Below, in pieces: positions 36,129 to 44,961 of a DNA stretch of 64,000 nucleotides (its first letter is position 1; every line of letters begins with the position of its first letter). The DNA comes from Azospirillum sp. 47_25 (GTDB lineage: Bacteria > Pseudomonadota > Alphaproteobacteria > RF32 > CAG-239). A program made the translations under genes and the position numbers. The stretch spans positions 62,001-126,000 of the forward strand of contig MNTU01000039.1 in NCBI GenBank assembly GCA_001917125.1, read 5' to 3'. The notes under the pieces were generated by a model. It was not told where the DNA came from and searched no databases. It saw only the letters and a list, made by a program, of their open reading frames with translations.

Positions 36129-36610
36129 TATTTATACTCGGCGTCAGAAACCGGTTCTAGCCAGGTCGTCTGGTTATTCGGCAGGTTGGTTTCGACTGAA
36201 ATGTGGGTAAACCAGCTGTTCGGGGCCGCGCCGTGCCAGTGTTCGACGTTCAGCGGAATGCGGACGACGTCGCCTTTTTTCAAAACGCGGATTTCGCCGT
36301 TCCTCTCCTGATAACGTCCTTCGCCGCCCAGCACCAGCAGAATCTGGCCGCCGCTGTGCTTGTGCCAGTTGGTTCTGGCTCCCGGCTCAAAGGTAACATT
36401 GGCCAGGGAAGAATTCCAGGTCGTGTCGTTGGCACTGAGACGGGTCAGATAAGTCTGTCCGGTAAAAAAACGGCCGTAAGGATTGGGTTCTCCCTGTTCA
36501 AAAATCGTGTCAATCGAAGCTTTCTTCATTTCTGCTGCCTTTCCTGAGATTGAATAAGTTGCCGTTAAAAGGGCGGAGAATACCGCCAGAGTTTTCAAAG
36601 CATGTTTCAT
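36128..36610 (-). CDS. Periplasmic cupin-domain protein
   Basis: A signal peptide (MKHALKTLAVFSALLTATYS, cleaved near GKAA) leads into a single cupin domain. Motif 1 reads PGARTNWHKHSGGQ, with the HxH metal ligands kept but Gln where the usual Glu is. Motif 2 reads GDVVRIPLNVEHWHGA, with the last His. At 160 aa it resembles the small exported cupins that accompany carboxymuconolactone decarboxylase proteins in many genomes. It heads the operon with the CMD and flavin reductase genes. A role in binding or converting a small aromatic or quinone compound is inference. Confidence 0.9.
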   Translation of the reverse strand: MKHALKTLAVFSALLTATYSISGKAAEMKKASIDTIFEQGEPNPYGRFFTGQTYLTRLSANDTTWNSSLANVTFEPGARTNWHKHSGGQILLVLGGEGRYQERNGEIRVLKKGDVVRIPLNVEHWHGAAPNSWFTHISVETNLPNNQTTWLEPVSDAEYK

Positions 36611-36752
36611 ATGTTTTCTCCCTGCTTGAACGATTCTGTAATCAGCATAATCTTTAGAGCTTACTCTAGATCAAGCACTTTTTTATCAGCTTGATAAATT
36701 TTTATGAAAAGGCTATCGTCAAAAAAAAGATTTCGCATTAAAGAGCAAACCG

Positions 36753-37103
36753 ATGAATGAAGATATATTCGCCAGACTGAACAGATCAGCTTTCCGCAGC
36801 CGCTTTAAGCTGTCGCCCGCCGATAAAGACTATGTCAGAGAAAAAGGGGTGGAGACGATTCGCCGCCATGCCGAAGATTTCGTTGCCCGTCGGCTGGCTC
36901 CGGCCGATATTCCCAATGACGGCAGGCAGACGCCGATGCGCAGCCACCCGGTCTTTGTTGCCCAGCATGCTACCGGAACCTGCTGTCGGCAATGTCTGCA
37001 AAAATGGCACCGAATAGCCCCGGGAAAAGAATTAACGGCCGAACAGCAGCGCTATGTTGTTGATATTATCCTGCACTGGATTGAAAATCAGCTGGCTCGG
37101 TAA
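36753..37103 (+). CDS. DUF4186 family protein
   Basis: The whole 116-aa protein follows the DUF4186 pattern: RLNRSAFRSRFKLSPADKDY, then RHAEDFVARRLAPA, HPVFVAQHATGTCCRQCLQK and the WH motif. The conserved His and paired Cys residues suggest a metal site; no activity is known for the family. Its 3' end overlaps the convergent ybaK gene by 38 bp. The start at 36753 sits just after a short AT-rich leader. Confidence 0.9.
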   Translation: MNEDIFARLNRSAFRSRFKLSPADKDYVREKGVETIRRHAEDFVARRLAPADIPNDGRQTPMRSHPVFVAQHATGTCCRQCLQKWHRIAPGKELTAEQQRYVVDIILHWIENQLAR

Positions 37104-37563
37104 TATCCGCCAGTGTAAATTTAACGGCTTTGGCAAGCCCCACCAGCGAAACTTCGACCTGATAGCCGATTTTTCCGGCACTGAAAATAATTGTTTCAAA
37201 AGCCGAAGCGCTGATGTCAATAACCGTGGGAAACGATTTTTTCATACCAATCGGCGAACAGCCGCCGTGAATATAGCCGGTTGTCGGCAGCAACTCTTTG
37301 CTTTTTATCATTTCAACCGATTTTTCATGAACGCTGGCGGCGGCTTTTTTCAAATCAAGCTCTTTTCCCGCCGGCAGCATGAAAACATAATGTTGTTTGG
37401 ATTTGGCAACCGTAACCAGTGTTTTGAACACCTGAGCGGGATTTTGCCCCAAAACGGCGGCCACTTCCGTTCCGCTGACGGCCCCGCTGCCCTCATAGCA
37501 GTAATGGGCGTAGGGAACCTTCAGTTTGTCCAGAATCCGCATGACATTTGTTTTGCTTTCCAT
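37066..37563 (-). CDS. ybaK: YbaK/EbsC-type Cys-tRNA(Pro) deacylase
   Basis: The protein clears mischarged Cys-tRNA(Pro) in trans. YbaK landmarks are present: KVPYAHYCYEG at the start, the catalytic Lys segment VFKTLVTVAKSKQHYVFMLP, and the glycine loop TGYIHGGCSPIGMKKSFPTV with the GxxxP motif used in deacylation. The 165-aa length is right. It is transcribed away from nuoL and overlaps the end of the DUF4186 gene on the other strand. Confidence 0.92.
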   Translation of the reverse strand: MESKTNVMRILDKLKVPYAHYCYEGSGAVSGTEVAAVLGQNPAQVFKTLVTVAKSKQHYVFMLPAGKELDLKKAAASVHEKSVEMIKSKELLPTTGYIHGGCSPIGMKKSFPTVIDISASAFETIIFSAGKIGYQVEVSLVGLAKAVKFTLADITEPADFQSSAG

Positions 37564-37711
37564 TTTTCTCTCCTTCGGCAGACATCATAAAATCCTTTCT
37601 TCGGTTGTCAAGACGCGGGCTGGTGATTAGTCGGCATTATGACTTTAAAAAAATGTTTTTTTTTGTTATATTAGCTTTCGGTTTAATCTGATAGATGAGG
37701 TCTTTCCCGTT

Positions 37712-39376
37712 ATGATATTTGAGATATTTCTCATTCTGGCCGCACTTGGCGGCGTTTCGATTTTGTTTCGGGGAAAGAGACTGTCGCGGCTGCTGGCTTT
37801 TTTTCTGGCAGCTGCCGGGGCGGTTCTGCTGCTTAATTTTTATCAGAACTGGCAGCTCGGCTATACCGACGGTTTCACTTATGACTGGGTGTCTTCGGCT
37901 TACTATCCGGTTAAAATCAGTCTGTTTTCCTCTCCGTTGCATTATATGCAGATTTTTCCTTTTTTCGTGATTGCGGTGGCGGTTATGCTGTTTAATGTAA
38001 GCTACCCGCAGGAGGAAGATCGTTTCCGCTTTAACGGACAGATATGCCTGAATCTTGCCGCCCTGATTTTGCTGATTTGCAGCGAAAACGCCATTCAGCT
38101 TTTGGTCAGCGCCTGCCTGATTGATATCTTCGGTTTCTATATGATTAACGACAGCTCGGCGCGCCGGCGTTATATCTTTTACAATTTGCTGGCGGATATG
38201 GGGCTGTTTATGCTTTTTGCCCTCATCTGGGGCTATATCGGTTCGATCCGTCTGGCCGATTTTGTTGAATATGACCGCTTGGGCGCTCATAAGGATTTGC
38301 TTTGCATTCTGCTGTTGCTGTGCCTTTTCATCAAGTCCGGCCTGTTTATGTTTCAGGCGCCGCTGATGGACTGGGCCGTCCTTGACATGAACCGGATAGC
38401 CGCACTGGCCTATCTTTCCACCCCTGTCGTCGGTTTTATCATTTTGTGCAAAACGTCGATGTTGCTGCCTCTGTCTGAATACTCCTATCCGATGCTGCAC
38501 CTTTTTGCCGCTTTGTCCATCGCCTGGGGGTTGCAGGGGGCTTTGCTGAAAGACGACCTGCGGCAGAAAAGCATATACTTTAATATGATGCTCTTCGGTT
38601 TTTTATACGGCATATTCTCCGGCGGTTTCCATATCGCCGGCCCGGCATTTGCCCGGCTCTGGGTGGGCGGCTTTCTGCTTAATGCCTGTTGGATGCTTGT
38701 TTCCGTCGGCAGTTCAAATGAAGTTTATGTTTCGGCCATGGGCGGCTTTGCCCGGAGTCTGAAACTGACGTTGGCCGTAACGCTGCTGGCATTTCTCGGA
38801 CTGTTCCAAACGCTGGCGCTTGCCGGCGGAAGCCCGTATTGGACGCTGGCTTACGCTGCGGCTTTGGCTTTGAGCGGTTCCTGTGTCCTGCGACAGATTT
38901 ATTTCGGACAGTCACGTGCCGATGAGCGGGTCATGGCACTGCTGAAGAATCCGAATATTGTCTATAACGGAACGATTTTTGCCCTTACGGCGGCAGTTGC
39001 GATGCAAAACCGCATTTTGCCGCCGGAGGCAATGGCCGCCTGGGGAATTTTTCTGGTATTGCTGGCGGCCGGGCCGCTGCGTTTCTTGGCCGGGGCTTAT
39101 GAGCACGAGTTTATCCAGACGGCTGACCTGTTTTCTGATTTTTACCGTGTTTTTATCATCGGCCCGGTTAAAATTCTGGGACGTGTTTTGTGGCTGACAA
39201 TTGATTTTCTGCTGATTGAACGGACGATTATTAACTCGCTGTACCGTCTGGTGGCGGTGCTGATTAACGTCTTCCGCCGTATTCACGCTGACAGCCGTAT
39301 CGCCTGGCCGCTTTTCGTTCTGCTCGGCACCGGCCTGGCTTACGGTTCGTATTATCTCTCGCAGGGGAATAACTGA
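37712..39376 (+). CDS. nuoL: Divergent NADH-quinone oxidoreductase subunit L
   Basis: Assignment rests on position (first of nuoL-nuoM-nuoN-birA-rnj), length (554 aa), about 14 membrane segments, and the C-terminal lateral-helix-like part (FVLLGTGLAYGSYYLSQ end). The TM7 Lys region survives as FIKSGLFMFQAPLMDWA, equal to the usual GKSAQ-PLHTWLPDA. Other channel residues do not: the TM5 Glu (normally in WE-VGLCSYLLI) has no counterpart in LLVSACLIDIFGFYMI, the HAATMV histidine region reads AYLSTPVVGF, and the PxxxGFxSKD segment with the distal Lys is not found. The start follows GAGGTC weakly. The stop overlaps the nuoM start (TGATGG). Subunits A-K are not in the window. Confidence 0.75.
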   Translation: MIFEIFLILAALGGVSILFRGKRLSRLLAFFLAAAGAVLLLNFYQNWQLGYTDGFTYDWVSSAYYPVKISLFSSPLHYMQIFPFFVIAVAVMLFNVSYPQEEDRFRFNGQICLNLAALILLICSENAIQLLVSACLIDIFGFYMINDSSARRRYIFYNLLADMGLFMLFALIWGYIGSIRLADFVEYDRLGAHKDLLCILLLLCLFIKSGLFMFQAPLMDWAVLDMNRIAALAYLSTPVVGFIILCKTSMLLPLSEYSYPMLHLFAALSIAWGLQGALLKDDLRQKSIYFNMMLFGFLYGIFSGGFHIAGPAFARLWVGGFLLNACWMLVSVGSSNEVYVSAMGGFARSLKLTLAVTLLAFLGLFQTLALAGGSPYWTLAYAAALALSGSCVLRQIYFGQSRADERVMALLKNPNIVYNGTIFALTAAVAMQNRILPPEAMAAWGIFLVLLAAGPLRFLAGAYEHEFIQTADLFSDFYRVFIIGPVKILGRVLWLTIDFLLIERTIINSLYRLVAVLINVFRRIHADSRIAWPLFVLLGTGLAYGSYYLSQGNN

Positions 39377-40809
39377 TGGAAAATACGCTGACAATCCTTT
39401 CAACGCTGATTGCGGTTCCCTTTATCGGCTTTTTCTTTGCCCTCACGGCCAAAGACGATGAAACGACAAACGGGCGCAATGTCTTCAGCGTAACGATTTT
39501 GACGCTGGTATCCAGCCTCTTTTTGCTGTGGCGCATTGCCGTCAACCTTAAAGGCGGGCAGGAGGGGCTGCAGCTTAAAGAAACGTTCCATTGGCTGCAA
39601 AATCCCCATATCGACATCGTCTTCGGCATCGACATCTTTTCCGTACTGGTCATTGCCGCCGTTCATTTTGCCGTCATCATCGGATTGGTCGGAGCCCGGC
39701 ACCAGGGATATGTCAGAAAGTCAATGCATTTGATGACACTGCTTTTTCTGGGAATGTTTAACGGCTTGTTCGTTGCGGCCGACATTTATTCCTTTTATAT
39801 CTTCTTTGAGGCATTGTTGCTGCCTTTGTGGCTGTTAATCGGCATGTTCGGAGAAATCCGCCGCCAGCCGGTTATTCTGCGCTTCTTCATTTATAACTTT
39901 CTCGGCGCTTTGTTTTTGTTCATTGCGACGGCTGTGCTCTATCACCATGAAGGGCATAACCTTGCTCTGGACGCGGTCAGCCGGCTGCAGCTTAACCGGC
40001 ACCTTGAACTCTGCATTTGGGGAGCAATTTTTGTTTCTTTTCTCTCCCGTATTCCGATTTGGCCGTTTCATTACTGGATTTCGGCGATTAATTCTGCCGC
40101 CCGCAATCCGCTGGTCTTCGTCATTGCCAACCTTATTCCGCTGACCGGCGTTTACGGCTTTATCCGTTTCTGTCCGCAAAGCGTTCCGGAATCAGTGGGC
40201 TATTATCTGAGCCTGCTGGAAATCATCGCCATCATCAGCATGCTCTTTATTGCGCTGATCGGCCTGATTAACAAAGACATCCAATATAAGATTTTTTCTT
40301 ATGCGACGGTTTATTATATTTTGTTTTTGCTCGGGGCGCTGCTGCCGATTGACAAGATATTGCTCAATATCGGTTTTTCTCTCTTTGCCTTTATTATCAT
40401 TATTGCCGCCCTTGAAGTTCTGACGACTTATATTGACGGGGAGCAGGATGACAAGTCCGTCTCCGCGCACGGCATCCTCTGCCGGGTACCGAGGCTTTCG
40501 CTGCTTTATTCTTTTCTGGTGCTGGCCGCCGTGGGTATGCCCTTGTCCTCAATGTTTCTCAACAACTTTGTCATCCTGTCGCATTTGTTCAGTTATAATA
40601 TCCGCTCCGGCATATTGATAATGCTGTCAATTGTTCTGGTGGCCGGAACGCTGCTTCAGGAGCTCTATGTCTTTAAGGACAACAGCGGCATAACGCCGGA
40701 TACCGCCTGCATTATGGACCTGTCCAAACGTATGTTTGTCGGACTGGCTCTGGTTTCCGGCCTGCTGGTCGTCACCTTTGTCAATCCGCTTTGGTTTATG
40801 GGAGTTTAA
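39376..40809 (+). CDS. nuoM: NADH-quinone oxidoreductase subunit M
   Basis: The family is recognisable from FYIFFEALLLPLWLLIGMFG, which keeps the TM5 Glu, and FLSRIPIWPFHYWI, where the usual channel Lys (AFAVKxPxWPxHxWLPDAH) is Arg. The next Lys (normally in LKMGTYG) is replaced in NLIPLTGVYGFIRF. The distal GEF motif (E. coli Glu407 position) reads LNNFVI. The 477-aa length and about 14 membrane segments are normal. It is coupled to nuoL (1-bp overlap) and followed directly by nuoN. Proton pumping through this subunit may be altered. Confidence 0.88.
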   Translation: MENTLTILSTLIAVPFIGFFFALTAKDDETTNGRNVFSVTILTLVSSLFLLWRIAVNLKGGQEGLQLKETFHWLQNPHIDIVFGIDIFSVLVIAAVHFAVIIGLVGARHQGYVRKSMHLMTLLFLGMFNGLFVAADIYSFYIFFEALLLPLWLLIGMFGEIRRQPVILRFFIYNFLGALFLFIATAVLYHHEGHNLALDAVSRLQLNRHLELCIWGAIFVSFLSRIPIWPFHYWISAINSAARNPLVFVIANLIPLTGVYGFIRFCPQSVPESVGYYLSLLEIIAIISMLFIALIGLINKDIQYKIFSYATVYYILFLLGALLPIDKILLNIGFSLFAFIIIIAALEVLTTYIDGEQDDKSVSAHGILCRVPRLSLLYSFLVLAAVGMPLSSMFLNNFVILSHLFSYNIRSGILIMLSIVLVAGTLLQELYVFKDNSGITPDTACIMDLSKRMFVGLALVSGLLVVTFVNPLWFMGV

Positions 40810-42240
40810 ATGATGTTTGCCGACCATATCAGTATGCTTCCCGAATTTTTGCTTCTTTGCGGCATGTTTGTTCTGCTGCTTGCGGCCAGATTCAGGCAGA
40901 ACACCACGCCGAAAACCTATTTTACCGTCAGCAAAATAGCCGTAGCCGCGGCACTGTTGGGAACGGTTGTCTTTTATAACCAAAGTTTTATGCCCGGCTG
41001 GCTTATCAACGATTCTTACACCACGCTTTTTAAAACGCTGATTTATATTGCCGCGCTGGCATCTTTTTATTTGGGATGCAAATGGTTTCTGAACAAAAAC
41101 CGTTCCAGCCTGAGCTTCTATCTCACAGCGCTGTTCTCGCTGCTTTTGCTGACGCTGGCTGTTTCGGCGCAGAATCTTCTCGTTTTGTCTGCCTGCCTGA
41201 CTGCCGCTTTTGTCCTGAACGCCTGTTTTATCCGCTTGCATCCTTTTGACGAGGTTTCCCGCCCGGTCCTGCGCCGCTATCTTTGGGGCTGCCTGGCGGT
41301 TGTCCTGCTCTTGGCCGCAAGCCTGCTGTTGTTTCGCCGCTTGGGCATTCCTTATGATTATGCCGGTGCCTGCACATATCTGGAACATCTGCGCCGCCCC
41401 GGCGGATTGCATTATCTGGCTGCGGTGCTGCTGATTGTTTCGCTGTTGTATATGCTGGGAATAGCGCCGTTTCATTTCTGGTATGCCGATGTGCTCGGCG
41501 GTTCTGTTTTGCCGGCAGGTACTTATCTGACCTTTATCCCGCCGCTGGCTTATCTGGCCGTGCTGGTTAATCTGCTCAGCAACGTATTTTTTCCGCTTTA
41601 CGGACAGCTCCGCCTGTTTTTGACGGGCTGTGCGGCTCTGTCGGTGATTCTGGGGGCGGTGGGGGCCAACAGTGAAACCAATCTCCGCAAGCTTTTTGCC
41701 TATGTTGCGCTGTTTAATCTGGGCATTGTCCTGATGTGTGTCTCCGAGCTGAACGACAACGGCCTTCTCAGCGGTTTTGTCTGCCTTCTGGTCTGGCTGC
41801 TGGCACAGTTCGGCGTCTATACGGTTTTTTACGCATTCAAGCGTAAAGGCGACTATCTGACGGAAACGGCAGACCTTGCCGGCCTTGCGGAAGTGCGGCC
41901 TTATATTGCCGCGGCCATGCTGATATTTATGGTCTCGCTGCTGGGAACGCCGCCGATGTTGGGCTTTTTAGGCAAACTTTCGGCAATAAATTACTTGATT
42001 ATTGAGGGGAGTTATGCTTTTATAGGGTTAATTTTAGCAGCTTTGTTGCTTTTGGCCTATGCATTTTTGAATGTGATTAAGACAATTTATTTTGACGCGC
42101 GCGGCGGCAATACGTTTGACCGGGCGGATAAAGGGGTTTACATCTGCCTGATGGTAAACCTGATTCTGGTATTGATTTCAATCTTAAATCCCCGCTATCT
42201 GATGCATGACGCCGAAAACATCTTAAGCACGATTTTATAA
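40810..42240 (+). CDS. nuoN: NADH-quinone oxidoreductase subunit N
   Basis: The strongest family match is GTPPMLGFLGKLSAINYLI (the distal GK with the Lys395 position kept) and GIAPFHFWYADVL (the PFHxWxPDV motif). The TM7 Lys, normally just before it (FKxSAVPFH), is replaced in LYMLGIAPFH. The TM8 Lys (GPKVA) reads IPPLA. The TM5 Glu (LEIMSLALY) has no match in LVLSACLTAAFVLNACF. It has 476 aa and about 14 membrane segments. It starts 1 bp after the nuoM stop and is followed by birA, the arrangement of many alphaproteobacteria. Confidence 0.87.
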   Translation: MMFADHISMLPEFLLLCGMFVLLLAARFRQNTTPKTYFTVSKIAVAAALLGTVVFYNQSFMPGWLINDSYTTLFKTLIYIAALASFYLGCKWFLNKNRSSLSFYLTALFSLLLLTLAVSAQNLLVLSACLTAAFVLNACFIRLHPFDEVSRPVLRRYLWGCLAVVLLLAASLLLFRRLGIPYDYAGACTYLEHLRRPGGLHYLAAVLLIVSLLYMLGIAPFHFWYADVLGGSVLPAGTYLTFIPPLAYLAVLVNLLSNVFFPLYGQLRLFLTGCAALSVILGAVGANSETNLRKLFAYVALFNLGIVLMCVSELNDNGLLSGFVCLLVWLLAQFGVYTVFYAFKRKGDYLTETADLAGLAEVRPYIAAAMLIFMVSLLGTPPMLGFLGKLSAINYLIIEGSYAFIGLILAALLLLAYAFLNVIKTIYFDARGGNTFDRADKGVYICLMVNLILVLISILNPRYLMHDAENILSTIL

Positions 42241-42249
42241 GGATAACAA

Positions 42250-42993
42250 ATGGAATATATCGGCGATTGGATGCTGCATGACATGGCGGAAACCGGCAGT
42301 ACCAACGATGAAGTGAAAAAATTGAGCGCAAATATCCGCGGCCAGAAAGTGGTCATCAGCGCCCGCAGCCAGACCAACGGTCGGGGACGTCGCGGCCGCG
42401 GCTGGGTGAGCCTGGACGGCAACCTGTTTTTTTCGCTCGGCGTGGAAAATGAGCTGAAAAATCTCGGTGCGCTGGTTTTTATCGCTTCGCTCAGCCTGTG
42501 GCAAACTGTCAGAAACTTGGACCCGCTGCTGAATGTCAAATTGAAATGGCCGAACGATGTACTGGTCAATGATAAAAAAATCAGCGGCATGCTGCTGGAA
42601 AAGGGAGCCGGCGACTATTGGGTCATCGGCATCGGTGTCAATCTTAAGGTTGCGCCGCTGCTGGTTAATACGCTTTATCCGGCTGTCAGCCTTGCCGAAG
42701 CGGGAATTAATGTTGAACGGCTTGATTTTCTGCGCTCTTTTATTGCTGAATTTGACAACTATTTTAATTTATGGAAGACCGAAGGCTTTGAACCGATTCG
42801 CCGCGAATGGCTGGCACATGTCAAAAGCCTTGACGAAGAAATTCTCGTCCGTCTTGAAGACGAGGAACTTGAAGGAATTTTCAGAGGCGTGGACGAACAC
42901 GGCTCATTGTTATTGGAAACGTCCGGCCGCATCCGCAGGATTTACGCCGGTGATGTATTTTACCCGCAAAGGAAACAGATTGTAAATGAATGA
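42250..42993 (+). CDS. birA: Biotin-protein ligase
   Basis: The protein activates biotin as biotinyl-AMP and attaches it to a carboxylase lysine. The signatures are TGSTNDEVKKLS, SQTNGRGRRGRGWVS (the GRGRxGR loop that binds the adenylate), LKWPNDVLVNDKKISGML and GIGVNL. At 247 aa it has no N-terminal DNA-binding domain, so it is a plain enzyme and not a repressor. It starts 9 bp after nuoN and overlaps the RNase J start by 8 bp (TGAATGA), so translation is coupled. Confidence 0.95.
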   Translation: MEYIGDWMLHDMAETGSTNDEVKKLSANIRGQKVVISARSQTNGRGRRGRGWVSLDGNLFFSLGVENELKNLGALVFIASLSLWQTVRNLDPLLNVKLKWPNDVLVNDKKISGMLLEKGAGDYWVIGIGVNLKVAPLLVNTLYPAVSLAEAGINVERLDFLRSFIAEFDNYFNLWKTEGFEPIRREWLAHVKSLDEEILVRLEDEELEGIFRGVDEHGSLLLETSGRIRRIYAGDVFYPQRKQIVNE

Positions 42994-44812
42994 AATTGAG
43001 AAGACGGGGCAGGCGGAGTTTGACTTTGCCGCCCCGAACCCGGCTCAGAAAGAGCCGTCAGCCCTGCCGCCTTTTTTAAGACAGGAAGGTTTTTATTTTG
43101 TCGCATTGGGCGGTGCCGAAAAAGTCGGCATGAACATGTATGCCTACATATCCGACGGCCGGATAATCGTGGTCGATGCCGGCTATGATTTTTTGAATGA
43201 CGACTTTCCCGGCATGGAACTGGGGCTGGCTGATCCGGCCTGGCTGGAAAGCTATCGCGACTGCATTGACGCAATGTTTATAACCCATTCGCATGAAGAC
43301 CACTTCGGCGCCATCGCCCACATCTGGCCGCGCCTGCGCTGCCCCGTCTATGCGACTGATTTCACCATCGGCCATATTTTGCCGCGCCTGCGCGAATATA
43401 AGCTGGAAAACGAGGTCGAACTGATTTCCGTAAATCAGAACCCGGTTGTAAAACTGCCTGATTTTGAAGTCGAGTATGTTCCGGTCGTCCATTCGCTGCC
43501 CGAGAATTCGGCGTTGCGCATCAAAACCAAATACGGCACGGTTTTTCACGCCACGGACTGGCGCTTTGACGATTGCCATATTGATTTTATGAAAACCTCT
43601 TATGACCGCCTGAAACAGGTGGGCGAGCAGGGGGTTGACCTCTATGTCGGCGATTCGATTCATATGGCTCACCCGGTGGAGCAGCCTTCCGAAATGGTAA
43701 TCCGCGAAAGCCTGATTGAGCTGTTGCCGAAGTTTAAGAATACGCTGGTTGCCACTTGTTTTGCCTCTAATGTTGCCCGGATGGAAAGCCTGCTGATTGC
43801 CGCGCATGCTGCCGGACGCACGCCGGTTATAGCCGGCATGAGCCTGATTCAGAATATGAATATAGCCAAAGAATGCGGCATTCTGAAAGATGTTCCGCAT
43901 TATGTTGAAGCCAAACAGGCCATAGATATCCCTCTTGATAAAATGCTGTACATCTGCGCCGGTTCGCAGGGAAACTACCGCAGCGGGCTGACCCGGATTG
44001 TCAACGGCGAAAACAAGGACATCAAACTCGGCAAAGGCGATGCCATTATCTTTTCGTCGCAGATTATTCCCGGCAACGAGGAAAAAATCGAACGTATGCA
44101 GGAAAAACTGCGCGATGCCGGGGTGGAGGTTATTTCTTCCGAGGAATATCTGGTCCACACGTCCGGCCATGGCTGCAAAGATGACATTCGCCGTATGTTT
44201 GAAATGATTAAGCCGAAAATCGTCATCCCCGTACACGGAGACAAACGTGCCATCCGCCAGCAGAAACGCTTTACCGAAGAGCTTGACTGCGGCGTCAGCC
44301 AGGTGTTGGTGGTTCGTGACGGTGATGTCGTCAATGTTAAATCGTCCCATGCCGAAATTGTCGGCGAAGTTCCCACCGATGAATTGGGGGTTGACCGCAA
44401 AAAGGTCATAAGCCTGGGTTCTCAGCTGGTTAAAAACCGCCGCCGCATAGCCTACAATTGCAGCCTGTTCATTACCGCGGTGCTCGCTGAAGACTGGTCG
44501 GTTGAAGATTTGCAGATAACCTCCATCGACATCCTTGAAGAAAACGATTTTGCCGCTTTGGCCGATGAAATCAAGGCCGATATGCTGAAAGCGATTCCGG
44601 CGGAAGCGGTCAAGGTTTCTTACCGCGCTCAGGCGGTGAAGGAATATATTGCCGCAAAGATCAGAAAGCGGATATTCAACGCCACCGGCATCAAACCGGT
44701 TACTTTTATCCATTTTTATAAACGTTCCCGTGACGGTGAAGCCGATTTTGTCGCCGCAGACACATCCGTGAACTGCGAAACGGCGCAAATACTTTATGAT
44801 TCGGATAAATAG
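42986..44812 (+). CDS. rnj: Ribonuclease J
   Basis: The beta-CASP/MBL RNase has metal-binding motifs VDAGYDF, ITHSHEDHFGAIAHI (HxHxDH), VVHSLPEN and HATDWRFD, followed by beta-CASP motifs CFASNVARM and QGNYRSGL, and HTSGHG and IPVHGDKRA near 380-420. The C-terminal extension (about 450-608) is the usual dimer/tail part. The 608-aa length is slightly long for the family. RNase J does 5'-exonuclease and endonuclease turnover of mRNA and processes rRNA; it is typical of alphaproteobacteria and lies after birA in them. Confidence 0.96.
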   Translation: MNEIEKTGQAEFDFAAPNPAQKEPSALPPFLRQEGFYFVALGGAEKVGMNMYAYISDGRIIVVDAGYDFLNDDFPGMELGLADPAWLESYRDCIDAMFITHSHEDHFGAIAHIWPRLRCPVYATDFTIGHILPRLREYKLENEVELISVNQNPVVKLPDFEVEYVPVVHSLPENSALRIKTKYGTVFHATDWRFDDCHIDFMKTSYDRLKQVGEQGVDLYVGDSIHMAHPVEQPSEMVIRESLIELLPKFKNTLVATCFASNVARMESLLIAAHAAGRTPVIAGMSLIQNMNIAKECGILKDVPHYVEAKQAIDIPLDKMLYICAGSQGNYRSGLTRIVNGENKDIKLGKGDAIIFSSQIIPGNEEKIERMQEKLRDAGVEVISSEEYLVHTSGHGCKDDIRRMFEMIKPKIVIPVHGDKRAIRQQKRFTEELDCGVSQVLVVRDGDVVNVKSSHAEIVGEVPTDELGVDRKKVISLGSQLVKNRRRIAYNCSLFITAVLAEDWSVEDLQITSIDILEENDFAALADEIKADMLKAIPAEAVKVSYRAQAVKEYIAAKIRKRIFNATGIKPVTFIHFYKRSRDGEADFVAADTSVNCETAQILYDSDK

Positions 44813-44896
44813 GGGAAGGGGTACGCTGCCCGGGCGTCCGGCTATCCGAAACGTCTATGCTAGGTGGAAAAAAGAAAAAACACCCCTAATACGGTA

Positions 44897-44927
44897 TTAA
44901 CTTATAGCGCGTAATATGCTAAGTTAA
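44897..44927. promoter_or_regulatory. Inverted repeat upstream of the Cys-rich protein gene
   Basis: TTAACTTA (44897-44904) and TAAGTTAA (44920-44927) are separated by 15 bp, with AGC/GCT extending the match inside. It lies 35 bp before the start codon, so it may overlap the promoter as an operator. Confidence 0.45.
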
Positions 44928-44961
44928 GAACAGACAAGGTTCAGTTATAACGAGGTGTATT

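Noticed and set aside
37637..38500. A Gln- and Lys-rich 287-codon frame opposite nuoL
   Set aside because: Complement of hydrophobic codons gives such composition; nuoL position and motifs win.
43076..44788. A 570-codon open frame opposite the RNase J gene
   Set aside because: It mirrors rnj, has no family resemblance, and is an expected result of GC-rich codon use; the plus strand is clearly RNase J.
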